Origin: Victivallis sp. Marseille-Q1083
Lineage (GTDB): Bacteria; Verrucomicrobiota; Lentisphaeria; Victivallales; Victivallaceae
Assembly (NCBI RefSeq): GCF_903645315.1
Contig: NZ_CAHJXL010000001.1
Location: forward strand, 1,478,001 to 1,542,000
Length of the DNA stretch: 64,000 nt
Direction: 5' to 3'
Shown here piece by piece: positions 25,612-38,015 of this stretch. Positions within the stretch are counted from its first letter, which is position 1. Every line of letters starts with the position of its first letter. A program made the position numbers and the translations under genes. Under the pieces are notes generated by a model, which was not told the DNA's origin, searched no databases, and worked only from the letters and a program-made list of their open reading frames with translations.

Positions 25612-26309
25612 GCTTCCTCGCCGCTCAACAAATCAACGTTGTTCTCGCTGGCCGTCGACAGATTGCTGACCCGGGTCAAAGCTTCGTCATTCTTGCTGTG
25701 ATATTGGAAAAAGCCCAGGATGGTCGATTCGGCTTTTTCCATGTCCAGCGTCATCGTATTGACGCGGGCCAGCAGATAGTTGTGCGCCACATAACAGGGA
25801 ATCGCCACCGCCAGCCCGGCGGCGGTGGTAATCAGCGCCATATTGATCGAACCGGATAACTGGGTGGCGTTCAAATAGACGCTCTGGGTGTCGTGGATGG
25901 TCTGGAACGCGCGCATCATGCCCAGCACGGTACCGAGCAGGCCGAGCAGCGGAGCGATATAACCGACGGTGCCGAGGATGTTCAGATGCCGTTCCAGTTT
26001 CGGCACCTCCTCCAGGTTGGCGTCTTCGATCGCCCGTTCCAGATCCTCGTCGCCCCGTTCATAGGCCAGAATCGCCGCGGAGAGCACCCGGGCCACCGGC
26101 CCCGGCGTGTTGTCGCACAAACTGATCGCCTCAACGAAACCGTTGCGCTTCAAGACATTGTTCAAGCCCTTCAGCAATTCGCGCACGTTGATCTGTTCGC
26201 GGTGGAACTGCAGCCATTTTTCCAGAAAAACATACATCGCAATCAAACTGCAAACCAAAATGAGCCACATCACCGGCCCGCCATCGTTCATCAATTGCAA
26301 AAACAACAT
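25608..26309 (-). CDS. MotA/TolQ/ExbB-family proton channel protein
   Basis: This is a 233-residue protein with three membrane segments: near residues 14-30 (VMWLILVCSLIAMYVF), about 110-130 (ILGTVGYIAPLLGLLGTVLG) and about 155-175 (INMALITTAAGLAVAIPCYV). The GLLGTVLGMM and TTAAGLAVAIP blocks are the family signature lining the proton path. It is cotranscribed with the ExbD gene and lies 29 bases behind a TPR-protein gene. The operon may be a Tol-like or a dedicated TonB-like system; no TonB-dependent receptor gene is in the window. Confidence 0.92.
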   Translation of the reverse strand: MLFLQLMNDGGPVMWLILVCSLIAMYVFLEKWLQFHREQINVRELLKGLNNVLKRNGFVEAISLCDNTPGPVARVLSAAILAYERGDEDLERAIEDANLEEVPKLERHLNILGTVGYIAPLLGLLGTVLGMMRAFQTIHDTQSVYLNATQLSGSINMALITTAAGLAVAIPCYVAHNYLLARVNTMTLDMEKAESTILGFFQYHSKNDEALTRVSNLSTASENNVDLLSGEEA

Positions 26310-26338
26310 CGTTTTTTCTCCTGTGTCGTTTCATTCAT

Positions 26339-28933
26339 TCAAAGCTGATACTGCCGGTTGATTGCCGCTTCCCAGGCGTCGAAATCCTCGCCGGTGTTCA
26401 AGTCGAGCTGCCGCATCAGCCGGATCAGTTTGATCGCCTGCTGCGCCCCTTCCGGCGTCCTGGACGCCAACGCCAGGTTTACCGCCGCATAGCCAGCCTT
26501 GGCCACCCACGGCGCGGCATACTCCTGCTCCTGCCGCTTCCAGTCCAGCGCCAGGTACAGCAGCTCGTCGTAAAGCTTCGCCGCCTCTTCCGGCTTCTGC
26601 TCCAGTTCCCGGCACACTCCGAGCTTGTAAATCGTCTGCGCCCGCAGAAAGGAATCCAGCGCCTCATCCGCCAGCAGCGCCTGGTAATCGGCGACCGCCT
26701 GCTGCAACTGTTCGGGCTGTTTATCCCGGGCATACAAACTGTAATTGCAATCCGCCGTCCGGCCGCGGGCGGCCCGGGCAAAGGCCGTATCCGGCCGTAA
26801 TTCGGCCGCCTGCCGGTAAAATTCGGCCGCCGCCGCGTAGTCCGCTTCCAAACTGGCCAGATCGCCGGCCAGGAAGAACGCTTCCGCCCGGATCGGATCC
26901 TGCGGATATTTTTCCAGCAGCTCCTTGAGCAGCACCAACGCTTTGCCGTTTTCGCCGTTCTTGCCGGCCACCACCGCCTGGTCGTACAGGATCTGCGGCA
27001 GCAGCTCCGGCTGGCGGCGCCTGGCCTGGTCGTACATCTCCTGCAGCAGGGTCTGCGCCTCTTTGAAGCGACCGGCACTTTTCAGAAAATCCACCCACCA
27101 GAATTGCGCCGCCGGGGTAAATTTGGAATCGGGATAGCGCTTCAGCAACTGCTGCATCAACTCCAGCATCGCATTGCTGTCCTCGAGAAAATAAGCGCAA
27201 TGCTGCGCCTGATAAAGCGCATCCGGCGCCAGATCGTTGTCCGGGTAGTCGGCCGCGAATTTCCGGAACGCCGCTTCGGCTTCGGCATAATTCCGCAATT
27301 TGAACTCGATCGATCCGATCGCATAACGGGCCGGCGGCGTGAACGCGCCGGCGGGATAGGCGGCCACGAAGGCCTGATAATCCTTCAACGCTTCCGGCAG
27401 CCGGTTCAATTTCTCCTCCAGCAGCGGTTTGAGGTAGGCGCTTTCCAACCGGTAAGCCTCCACCGCGCTTTCGGCCAATTTCCCGGTCAGCAGCAAAGCC
27501 GGTTCGAAATTGTTCAATTTCAAATGGGCTTGAATCATCCAGTAGATGCCGCGGTCGCGCCATTCGCCCTCGGCTTCCAGCAGCTTGCCGAGCGGTTCAA
27601 GCGCTTTTTGATACTCCCCGCTGTTGAAATAAAACTCTCCCAACCGGAAACTGGCGGTGTCCCGCGCCTCCGGCGTCGTCGCCTGCGCGCCGGCGTATTC
27701 GAGGAACCGGACCGCCCCCGCCCGGTCGCCGCGTTCCGCACAGACCTGGGCGGCATCGTAAGCCGCGGCCAGGCGAATCGGCTCCGGCAATTTCAAATCC
27801 TCGGTCAATTGCCGGTAAAGCGTCAGCGCCTCCTCCGGCTGGCCGGCCGAAACGTGCAATTTCGCCAATTGCAGCCGCAGCTCAAGCGCTTCCGGATCGG
27901 CCGGATAAAACGTCAGGTATTTCCTGAAATACTCAATGGCCTCGGCCGTCTGTTTCAAGTTCACCGCCGCGTTGATCAACTGCCGCAGGGTATCGCGGCG
28001 GTCGGTTTCGGTCGGCGCGTAATCAAACGCCGTCTCCAAGTAGGCCAGCGCCTCCGGCGACGGCTGATTGGTCAAAAAATGTTCCGCCAAATCGCGGTTG
28101 ATCCGGTAATATTGCAAATTCGGTCTGGCCGGCGCCGCAAACTGGGAATACAGTTGTTTGAGCTCCGAAAAACGCCGTTCCCCGACCATCTGGCTCATCT
28201 CCAGCAACTGCAGATTCTCCGGCAGCGGCTGGTCGGCATATTGCCGCTTCAAGGTATCCAGCAGTTTCCGGCTGTCCGCCAGGTTGCCGCTGGCGATCTG
28301 GGCGTACAAATCCTGGCACTGGGCGGTAAATTCGTAATTGGTGCCGGCCGCCGCCTTGATCAACTGCACATAAGTCTGGTTGGCTTCCAGAAATTTCTGC
28401 TGCTGCAGCAGCGCGAATCCCAGCGCCGACAGCAATTTGAACTGCAATTCTCCTCCCGGAGCCGCTCCCGCTTCCCTGTCGAGTTGCCGCAGCCGGCTTT
28501 CGGCGGCGGCGTATTCCTGCTTCAACAACAGCCGGTCCACCTCCAGCAACGCCAGTTCCAGATCGTTTTCATTCGGATTATTTTTCCGGTATTCGGCAAT
28601 TTCCGCCGCCGCCACTTCGAGTTGCCCGGCCTGCAGCAACGCGGCGACCAGGTGCCGGACGGCATCCAGCTCCGCCGGATGATTGCCGGCGGCCTCCGCT
28701 TTGTATTCGCGGTAAAAATCGACCGCCCGGTCGAAATCGCGGTTGGCAAACGCCGCGTCTCCCATCCGCCGCTTCTGATAGTCGGCCGGCTGCGGCATTG
28801 CCGGCGCTGGCGTTGGCGCCGGAGCAACGTTTTCCGCCGCGGCGCTGCCGGCCAGAAACAACAACACGACCGCCGCGAACCTTCCGCCGCGGCGGCCGGA
28901 GCCTCCGGTTGCCGATGGTAATTTTTTCTTCAT
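26339..28933 (-). CDS. Exported TPR-repeat protein of the ExbB/ExbD operon
   Basis: This is an 864-residue protein. The basic N-terminus and hydrophobic FAAVVLLFLAGSAAAEN form a signal peptide; an Ala/Pro linker follows, then tetratricopeptide repeats along the whole length (FANRDFDRAVDFYREY, SGEYQKALEPLGKLL, LRNYAEAEAAFRKF, LPEALKDYQAFV). It resembles the YbgF/CpoB or outer-membrane assembly type of TPR proteins that accompany Tol systems, but is far longer than CpoB (about 260). It lies 63 bases behind recA and 29 bases ahead of the ExbB gene. A periplasmic scaffold for the proton-driven complex is the likely role. Confidence 0.8.
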   Translation of the reverse strand: MKKKLPSATGGSGRRGGRFAAVVLLFLAGSAAAENVAPAPTPAPAMPQPADYQKRRMGDAAFANRDFDRAVDFYREYKAEAAGNHPAELDAVRHLVAALLQAGQLEVAAAEIAEYRKNNPNENDLELALLEVDRLLLKQEYAAAESRLRQLDREAGAAPGGELQFKLLSALGFALLQQQKFLEANQTYVQLIKAAAGTNYEFTAQCQDLYAQIASGNLADSRKLLDTLKRQYADQPLPENLQLLEMSQMVGERRFSELKQLYSQFAAPARPNLQYYRINRDLAEHFLTNQPSPEALAYLETAFDYAPTETDRRDTLRQLINAAVNLKQTAEAIEYFRKYLTFYPADPEALELRLQLAKLHVSAGQPEEALTLYRQLTEDLKLPEPIRLAAAYDAAQVCAERGDRAGAVRFLEYAGAQATTPEARDTASFRLGEFYFNSGEYQKALEPLGKLLEAEGEWRDRGIYWMIQAHLKLNNFEPALLLTGKLAESAVEAYRLESAYLKPLLEEKLNRLPEALKDYQAFVAAYPAGAFTPPARYAIGSIEFKLRNYAEAEAAFRKFAADYPDNDLAPDALYQAQHCAYFLEDSNAMLELMQQLLKRYPDSKFTPAAQFWWVDFLKSAGRFKEAQTLLQEMYDQARRRQPELLPQILYDQAVVAGKNGENGKALVLLKELLEKYPQDPIRAEAFFLAGDLASLEADYAAAAEFYRQAAELRPDTAFARAARGRTADCNYSLYARDKQPEQLQQAVADYQALLADEALDSFLRAQTIYKLGVCRELEQKPEEAAKLYDELLYLALDWKRQEQEYAAPWVAKAGYAAVNLALASRTPEGAQQAIKLIRLMRQLDLNTGEDFDAWEAAINRQYQL

Positions 28934-28980
28934 ACTGTCAATATTTCACCCGGCCGCCCGGACGGATCGGCCCGGACGGC

Positions 28981-28996
28981 AGCCGGCACCGCCGGC

Positions 28997-28997
<1 letters not shown>
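28981..28997. terminator. Hairpin directly after recA
   Basis: AGCCGGC-ACC-GCCGGCT forms a 7-bp perfect stem touching the recA stop codon. It has no U-tract and may only partly separate recA from the TPR gene. Confidence 0.4.
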
Positions 28998-30088
<1,091 letters not shown>

Positions 30089-30108
30089 TTTTATCCCAAT
30101 CCTATAGG

Positions 30109-32649
<2,541 letters not shown>

Positions 32650-32658
32650 TTACTTGGT

Positions 32659-32687
32659 AAGATACACCACAAGCCCGTCTTTTTCAA
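32659..32687 (-). promoter_or_regulatory. gyrB promoter
   Basis: On the minus strand TTGAAA (32682-32687), 17 bases and TATCTT (32659-32664). It lies between the thiI stop and the gyrB start and probably also drives recA. Confidence 0.7.
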
Positions 32688-32742
32688 GTAAAAAGCGTCG
32701 GATCGCCACCAAGAAAATCCGGATAAAAACAGCGAAAAAAAA

Positions 32743-33951
32743 TCAATCCGGAACCACGCACTCCGCCGCATCGACGATTTTGTCGAGCAGCGCCGGGTAA
32801 TCGCCGAGTTTCGCTTCCTCCGCCAGCGCCTTGTCGACCGGCACCGCCGTCGCCGGGCTGTCGGGAGCGAACACGGTACAACTGTCCGGCACCTGCTGCC
32901 GCGAAAGTTCGAACGTGCCGATCGCTTCGGCATAACGGACCGAATCGAGCTTATCCAGCCCGACCAGCGGCCGCAGCACCAGCAGCGACGTCGCCGCGCC
33001 GATGGTTCCCATATTGACCAGGGTCTGCGACGCGACCTGACCGAGCGATTCGCCGGTCAGCAAAGCCAGGCACCGGGTGCGCCGGGCGATCCGCTCGCCG
33101 ATCCGGAACATCATCCGCCGGTACAAAACCGTCCGCAGCCGCGGATTGCAGTTGTCGCGAATCGCCTTCTGCAGCTCGGCAATGTTGCACAGATACAGCC
33201 GGCCGGACTGCTGAAAACCATTCAGATAACCGGCGATCCGCCGGATTTTGTCCGTCGTTTCCGGCGGCGTATAAGGTGCGCTGTGGAACGCCAGAAAATC
33301 GACGTTGGAACCGCGCTTCATCGTCAGGTAACAGGCCACCGGCGAATCGATGCCGCCGGACAGCAGCGCCAATACCCGGTCGTTGCTGCCGACCGGCAGG
33401 CCGCCCGGCCCTTTCCAGGATTCGAAAAACAGAATGGCAAATTCATCGCGCACTTCGCAGCCGACGGTCAATTCCGCGTCATCCAGATTGAGCCGGAGGT
33501 TGTCGGCGCCGAACAGATCGCCGATCACCGTCGCCAGCTCGATCTCGATCTGCTGGGAACGCAGCGGAAAAGTTTTATCGCTGCGCCGGGCCCGGACCCG
33601 GAACTCCACCGGCGATTTTTCGGCCAAAACCGGCTGGAAAACCGCCGGCGCCGCCGTCCGCAACGCCGCCGTCAACTCCGCCATGACCGGCGCCGTTTTG
33701 ATCGCCGGCGAAGCCGACTCCAGACCGAACGCCCTGGGCAGCTGCCGGCGGCAGAAGGCCAGTTCTTCCGGTGAAAACGCCGAATGATCTTTGTGCTCGA
33801 TCCAGACCCGGCCGCGAATCCGGGCGATTCTGATCTCGGAGAGCTCGCGCAGCAAATAGTACAAATTATCCACAAGTCGCCGTTCAAACATTCCCCGGTT
33901 GTTGCCTTTGATCGCAATTTCATGATAACGGCAAATGATCGCATTGTACAT
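32743..33951 (-). CDS. thiI: tRNA 4-thiouridine synthase ThiI (short form)
   Basis: This 402-residue enzyme adenylates U8 of tRNA for sulfur transfer and can also serve thiamine thiazole synthesis. Seen: N-terminal ferredoxin-like region with RYHEIAIKGNNRGMFERRL, THUMP domain (to about 165), and PP-loop ATP pyrophosphatase motif LALLSGGIDSPVACYL. Later ALLTGESLGQVASQT and LVGLDKLD are typical ThiI blocks. There is no C-terminal rhodanese domain, as in many non-enterobacterial ThiI proteins. The ATG at 33951 is chosen; GGAAAG lies upstream. It has its own promoter at 34038-34066, divergent from the riboswitch transcript. Confidence 0.95.
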   Translation of the reverse strand: MYNAIICRYHEIAIKGNNRGMFERRLVDNLYYLLRELSEIRIARIRGRVWIEHKDHSAFSPEELAFCRRQLPRAFGLESASPAIKTAPVMAELTAALRTAAPAVFQPVLAEKSPVEFRVRARRSDKTFPLRSQQIEIELATVIGDLFGADNLRLNLDDAELTVGCEVRDEFAILFFESWKGPGGLPVGSNDRVLALLSGGIDSPVACYLTMKRGSNVDFLAFHSAPYTPPETTDKIRRIAGYLNGFQQSGRLYLCNIAELQKAIRDNCNPRLRTVLYRRMMFRIGERIARRTRCLALLTGESLGQVASQTLVNMGTIGAATSLLVLRPLVGLDKLDSVRYAEAIGTFELSRQQVPDSCTVFAPDSPATAVPVDKALAEEAKLGDYPALLDKIVDAAECVVPD

Positions 33952-34037
33952 CTTGACGCTTTCCTTCTCCACTGGTTTTGTCAGGCATTCCGGACTGGAA
34001 TTTCTCGAGCGGCTTTTCTGCCCGGCGGCAGAAGAAT

Positions 34038-34066
34038 AATATAGACTGCCGCCGAATAAATTACAA
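34038..34066 (-). promoter_or_regulatory. thiI promoter
   Basis: On the minus strand TTGTAA (34061-34066), 17 bases and TATATT (34038-34043). It is back to back with the riboswitch promoter. Confidence 0.65.
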
Positions 34067-34076
34067 TGCCGCGATC

Positions 34077-34105
34077 TTGCAATTGTCCCGAATCGAAATT
34101 ATATT
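34077..34105 (+). promoter_or_regulatory. Promoter of the riboswitch transcript
   Basis: TTGCAA (34077-34082) and TATATT (34100-34105) are spaced by 17 bases; transcription would begin about 34112, just ahead of the riboswitch. Confidence 0.7.
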
Positions 34106-34107
34106 AA

Positions 34108-34206
34108 TCTCCAGGTGATTCCAGTGCAATGAAGCCGGTGAAAATCCGGGACTATCGCGTAACTGTGAGCGGCGTGAGCCGCAAGTCAGAGCTTGCCGGA
34201 ATCAAA
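34108..34206 (+). ncRNA. Cobalamin (B12) riboswitch aptamer
   Basis: The conserved blocks of the cobalamin family appear in order: AGGTGATTCCAGTGCAATGA, then GAAGCCGGTGAAAATCCGG, then CGCGTAACTGTGAGCGG with its hairpin (GCGGCGTGAGCCGC), and the closing AAGTCAGAGCTTGCCGG. The ligand is an adenosyl- or aquo-cobalamin; in known cases binding shuts off expression. The next gene, 138 bases on, is a pseudopilin, an uncommon target. I see no clear U-tract terminator in between, so control at translation is more likely. Confidence 0.85.
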
Positions 34207-34343
34207 GTCGAATCGGCTGATTTCCGCGCCAGAAATCGATTCGGCGGGCACCCGACATCAACGGATGGCCTGTCGGTTCTTTCGGGGCGGGAAAACGCCG
34301 GTTCAGGTGCGCGCCACACTGAAAAACGAAAGGACGAATTCTC

Positions 34344-35156
34344 ATGCTGCGCATTGTTTCCGGAAATTCCACGACAGGGCGAACCGGAAGTTTCACTTTG
34401 ATTGAACTTCTGGTCGTCATCGCCATCATCGCCATCCTGGCCAGCATGTTGCTGCCGGCGTTGAGCAAAGCCAAAGCCAAAGCCCACGCCATTCTGTGCG
34501 TCAGCAATTTAAAACAGCTCGGCCTGAGCAACCTGATGTACGCGATCGATTCGAACGATTATCTGGTTCCCTACGCCACCGATATGATGACGACGAACCG
34601 CCACCGCTGGCATGGCGTCTCCGATACTTCCAGTTCCGGCGACGACGCCGACTACGACGCCTCGCGCGGTCCGCTGGCGAGCTATCTGGGCGGCACCGGC
34701 CGGGTGAACGAATGTCCGTCGATGACGGTGCCCGGCAACATCCAGGCTTTCGAGCGCGGCTGCGGCGGCTTCGGTTACAATACGATGGTCGGCACCTTGT
34801 TCGAAGGTTACAGCGACGAGGCATTTTCCGCCGGCCACAAAACGGTGAAGATCAATTCTTCCAGCCGGAAGATCATGTTCGCCGACTCCGGCATCCCGGT
34901 CAGTTCCTCCGGCGGCTGGGGAGAAGATTTGATGGGTTACAGTTCGTCGATCGAACCGGCCGGCGGTGTCTACCAGATGTGGCCGACGATGCATTTCCGC
35001 CACAACGACCGCGCCAACATCATCTTCTGCGACGGCCACGTCGAACCGATGACGATGGTGTCGACCAAAGGCAATTACGGCACGCTCTGGAACTTGGGGC
35101 ATCCCTGCACCAACGATGACGAAGGCCGGGCGGAGTTTTACGATCCGGACAAATAA
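34344..35156 (+). CDS. Pseudopilin with H-x9-DG motif, under riboswitch control
   Basis: This is a 270-residue pilin-like protein. A 16-residue leader precedes [17 protein letters not shown], cut by prepilin peptidase; then come [22 protein letters not shown] and a globular domain. The C-terminal [13 protein letters not shown] fits H-x9-DG. The start at 34344 has AAAGGA upstream. It is a monocistronic unit: a strong terminator follows at 35217-35262. The upstream B12 riboswitch suggests expression when cobalamin is scarce, which would fit a surface protein used to obtain cobalamin or corrinoid-bearing material, but nothing in its sequence shows a B12-binding motif. Confidence 0.9.
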   Translation: MLRIVSGNSTTGRTGSFTLIELLVVIAIIAILASMLLPALSKAKAKAHAILCVSNLKQLGLSNLMYAIDSNDYLVPYATDMMTTNRHRWHGVSDTSSSGDDADYDASRGPLASYLGGTGRVNECPSMTVPGNIQAFERGCGGFGYNTMVGTLFEGYSDEAFSAGHKTVKINSSSRKIMFADSGIPVSSSGGWGEDLMGYSSSIEPAGGVYQMWPTMHFRHNDRANIIFCDGHVEPMTMVSTKGNYGTLWNLGHPCTNDDEGRAEFYDPDK

Positions 35157-35216
35157 TATTTTCAATGAATTGCGTACGAAACGGAGCCTTTTGACGAAAG
35201 GAGCTTATTCTCCCGC

Positions 35217-35262
35217 GCCTTTTTCCGCACTGGCTTGCCCGCCCGGAAAAAGGCTGTTTTTT
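35217..35262 (+). terminator. Rho-independent terminator after the riboswitch-controlled pseudopilin
   Basis: The 11-bp perfect stem GCCTTTTTCCG (35217-35227) pairs with 35244-35254, followed by TGTTTTTT (35255-35262). Confidence 0.9.
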
Positions 35263-35765
35263 ATGGCTGAAAAGCATTTGGACAGGAAGACTGGCCATGG
35301 CAAAATACAGAATTGCTTCGTTACCAGGCGGCCTGGCGCAGTCATCGCCTGTGTCAAAAATCGTTGCAGTGCCTGAGCTTTCGGATCAACCTCTCGTCGC
35401 CAGGCCGGTTAAATCTGCTCATGTCGCCCGTCTCTTGTTTCTGTGTTATATCTCGTTGTGAATTACCGTCTTTATGCATCCTCCAGGATGAAGTATCGCA
35501 CATTTTTGATGTCGCCGAAAAAAAAACTGTTGGACCGCCTCCGGCGAAAAAATAAATTTTCTACGGCACTCGGATTTTGCGGATTTATATGGGGTTCGTA
35601 AACAGTTTGAAACCTCTTGAATTCTTTCACGGCCCCCTGTGCTTCCGCACAATACGGGTTGGCTGCCGACCGGCTTCGCCAGACCGTTTCCCGGGTCCTG
35701 CCGTGTCATCCGAATGAAAGTCGCCTGAGGCGCGGAACGGCCGGAATCGTGCAGCTGTCCGGTTT
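35263..35765. other. Intergenic region with one weak small ORF
   Basis: This 500-base stretch follows a terminator. The only frame with a plausible ribosome site (AGGAAG) is 35297-35461 on the plus strand, about 54 codons, starting MAKYRIASLPGG and ending FLCYISL; it matches nothing I know and may be chance. The rest has no convincing coding frame, RNA or repeat. Confidence 0.3.
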
Positions 35766-36650
35766 TCAAGGCAGCCGCAGCAGGACGATGCCGGCCAGAC
35801 AGAGCAGGATGCCGCCCCAGGCCAACCAGGCCAGCCGTTCCCGCCGGACCAGCCGGCAGTAAAGGGTGAAAAAACCGATGCTTCCGCCGACGGCCACCGG
35901 ATAGACGATCGCTTCCATGCCGTGCGGGGACAACACATCCAGCGCCCAATAGAGCAGGAACTGGCCGGCCATGACGACGGCGCCGTAAAGCACGCCCCAG
36001 GCCCATAATTGCCGTGTCAGCGGCAGTTTTCGCTTCCATACCGGTAGAATCCATATCACCCCGCCCAACGAACTCAGCGGCAGCCGCCAGGCCAGCGCCG
36101 CCCCGCTCAGTTGGAGACCGTTCGGAATCAGCGTCAGGCTCTGCTGGCAGCCCAGCAGCAGAAAAGCGGCCAGCGCCCACCACGGGAAACGACGCCGGCC
36201 CTCCTCGGCCTGACGGTTTCCAGCGGCGCCGAGCATTGCCAGCGCCGCCGTCAGTACCGCCAGACCGGTCCATTGCCGCGCCGCCACCGGGTTGTCCAGC
36301 AGCAGCCAGCCGGTCAGAAACGGCATGATCAATGCCGCCTGCGAAAAACACCAGACGATGCCGTGCGACCCCTGTTTCATCGCCCTGGCCATGGTGAGGA
36401 ATCCGCCCTGACCGAGCAGAGCGGCCGGCAGCAGTACGGCGGCGACAATCCCCACTTCGCGCCAGTCGACCGCGAACGGCGGACAGCACAACAGCCAGGT
36501 CAGCAGCAGGAACGCTGTCCCGCCGGCGAAAAGGAACGGCGTCATTTCAATCCGGGTCGCCGCCGCCCGGCTGTAAACGATTCCGACCAGTGCCCAGGCG
36601 ACGGCCACCGCCAGAGTGAGCAGAAAACCGGCAGTCATTCCGGAGAACAT
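35766..36650 (-). CDS. EamA/DMT-type permease
   Basis: This is a 294-residue integral membrane protein with about ten hydrophobic segments arranged as two halves, typical of the drug/metabolite transporter superfamily: LTLAVAVAWALVGIVYSRAA, then VGIVAAVLLPAALLGQGGFL, up to GGILLCLAGIVLLRL. The family moves small metabolites, amino acids or nucleotide sugars; direction and substrate are unknown. It starts 12 bases after the Gfo/Idh/MocA gene on the same strand and so is probably cotranscribed with it, under the divergent AraC regulator. A role in exporting or importing a sugar derivative handled by the oxidoreductase is inferred from this linkage. Confidence 0.8.
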   Translation of the reverse strand: MFSGMTAGFLLTLAVAVAWALVGIVYSRAAATRIEMTPFLFAGGTAFLLLTWLLCCPPFAVDWREVGIVAAVLLPAALLGQGGFLTMARAMKQGSHGIVWCFSQAALIMPFLTGWLLLDNPVAARQWTGLAVLTAALAMLGAAGNRQAEEGRRRFPWWALAAFLLLGCQQSLTLIPNGLQLSGAALAWRLPLSSLGGVIWILPVWKRKLPLTRQLWAWGVLYGAVVMAGQFLLYWALDVLSPHGMEAIVYPVAVGGSIGFFTLYCRLVRRERLAWLAWGGILLCLAGIVLLRLP

Positions 36651-36662
36651 TTCATCGTTTCC

Positions 36663-37916
36663 TTACAGTTGTTCCCGGTATTCCCGGCGGTAACGATAAA
36701 AATCCTCCAGCGTTTTGGCCGGCAGTTCGATGTCGCCGAGCACGCTGGAATACGGCATGCCTTCCCGGCGGCGGGCGGGATCCGGATTCCAGTCGTCATG
36801 ACGGTACTGCTCCCGGACTGTCCGGTCGCGGAAGTCCGGAATTTCGATCGGAATGCCGCCTTGCAGCGCGGAGCGATAGCCGAGGATGCCGATTGAGGTC
36901 ATGTCGATGGCCTGATAGACATCGATCATCGGCCGGCCTCCGTCGCGGATCGCTTTGGCGAAGAAATAACTGGTGAAGAAATCGCCGCCGTTATGGCCGC
37001 ACTTTTCGGCCAGCAGCCGGAACTCTTCCGGAAAATTCGGTTTGTAAAAGAGGTTGACCGGTTTGGGCGGATCGAAGTCGAACAGTTCGTGGTGGACGCG
37101 CAATTCCGGGTTGCCCTGGTTCATCTCCATCGTTCCCCTGGAACAGCAGAAGCGGTAACGTTCGCCGTGGTCGCGGAGAAAGGCGCACGGCATGATTTTC
37201 GCCAGAGCGCCGTTGTCCATCCGGCAGATCAGCAGCGAGGCGAGGTCGGATTTCCGCAGTTGTCCGGTCAGGACCGGATCGTTGAAATCATAGGGAATCG
37301 CCAAACCGTTCACCGTCGTCGGCCGGGTGCCGGTAATGTGCATCACCGGTCCCATCGAGTGGGTCGAATAATAGAAGTTGACCGGGAGCCAGCAGCGCCA
37401 GTGGTCGGGGCCGCTGGTCAGCGACGCTTTGACGCGCGGCGTGACCGGGTGGATATATTCGGCTTCGCCATAGCGGAATTCGCCCATTTCGCCACTGTCG
37501 TAAAGGCGTTTCATCTCCAGCCGTTCCGCCGTGAACGGATAATTTTCCGCGAACATGTAAACCCGGCCGGACGCTTCGACCGCTTCGACCAGTTCGACCG
37601 CTTCCGCCATCGTGAACATCGCCATACATTCGCTCATCACGTGTTTGCCGGCGTTCAGCGCTTTGACTGCAGCCCAGACGTGCTGGGTAGCGTAGTTGGC
37701 GATCAATACCGCTTCCATGCCGTCATGTTCGAGGAAACGGTCGAAGTCGGTGTAGTAGACCACCGATTCGTCGTTGATCGACGCTTCCGCATGGCGCAGA
37801 AGCGGTTCGAACGCATCGCAGACCGCGACAATTTCAAAGCCCGCCGATCGGGCACACAAAGCGACCGCGGCGCCGCGGCCGCCGCCGAACACTCCCAAGG
37901 TGATCTTTCGTTCCAT
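36663..37916 (-). CDS. Gfo/Idh/MocA-family oxidoreductase
   Basis: This is a 417-residue NAD(P)-dependent sugar or polyol oxidoreductase. The N-terminal Rossmann fold begins LGVFGGGRGAAVAL; VLIANYATQHVWAAVKALNAGKHVMSE is the family's ligand loop, although the usual catalytic EKP motif reads SEC here. MFAENYPF and a C-terminal alpha/beta domain follow. The changed EKP motif is found in some non-canonical subfamilies and may alter the chemistry. The gene is divergent from an AraC regulator across 99 bases and precedes a permease. Substrate unknown. Confidence 0.85.
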   Translation of the reverse strand: MERKITLGVFGGGRGAAVALCARSAGFEIVAVCDAFEPLLRHAEASINDESVVYYTDFDRFLEHDGMEAVLIANYATQHVWAAVKALNAGKHVMSECMAMFTMAEAVELVEAVEASGRVYMFAENYPFTAERLEMKRLYDSGEMGEFRYGEAEYIHPVTPRVKASLTSGPDHWRCWLPVNFYYSTHSMGPVMHITGTRPTTVNGLAIPYDFNDPVLTGQLRKSDLASLLICRMDNGALAKIMPCAFLRDHGERYRFCCSRGTMEMNQGNPELRVHHELFDFDPPKPVNLFYKPNFPEEFRLLAEKCGHNGGDFFTSYFFAKAIRDGGRPMIDVYQAIDMTSIGILGYRSALQGGIPIEIPDFRDRTVREQYRHDDWNPDPARRREGMPYSSVLGDIELPAKTLEDFYRYRREYREQL

Positions 37917-37977
37917 CGCTGGTTTCCGTCCTTCTGTTTTTTTCCGCCGTTGGCGGCTTATTTGTCCGCCGGTTTCT

Positions 37978-38005
37978 AATGTAAATTTGAATTTTTATAT
38001 TTCAA
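37978..38005 (-). promoter_or_regulatory. Promoter of the oxidoreductase-permease operon
   Basis: On the minus strand TTGAAA (38000-38005), 16 bases and TACATT (37978-37983), in the AT-rich gap shared with the divergent AraC gene; a likely binding region for that regulator. Confidence 0.5.
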
Positions 38006-38015
38006 CGCTATTTTT

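Noticed and set aside
27104-28921. 605-codon plus-strand ORF
   Set aside because: Antisense to the TPR gene; its apparent repeats mirror the TPR repeats.
35446-36489. 347-codon minus-strand ORF
   Set aside because: Same strand but other frame than the DMT permease; lacks hydrophobic periodicity and has no ribosome site.
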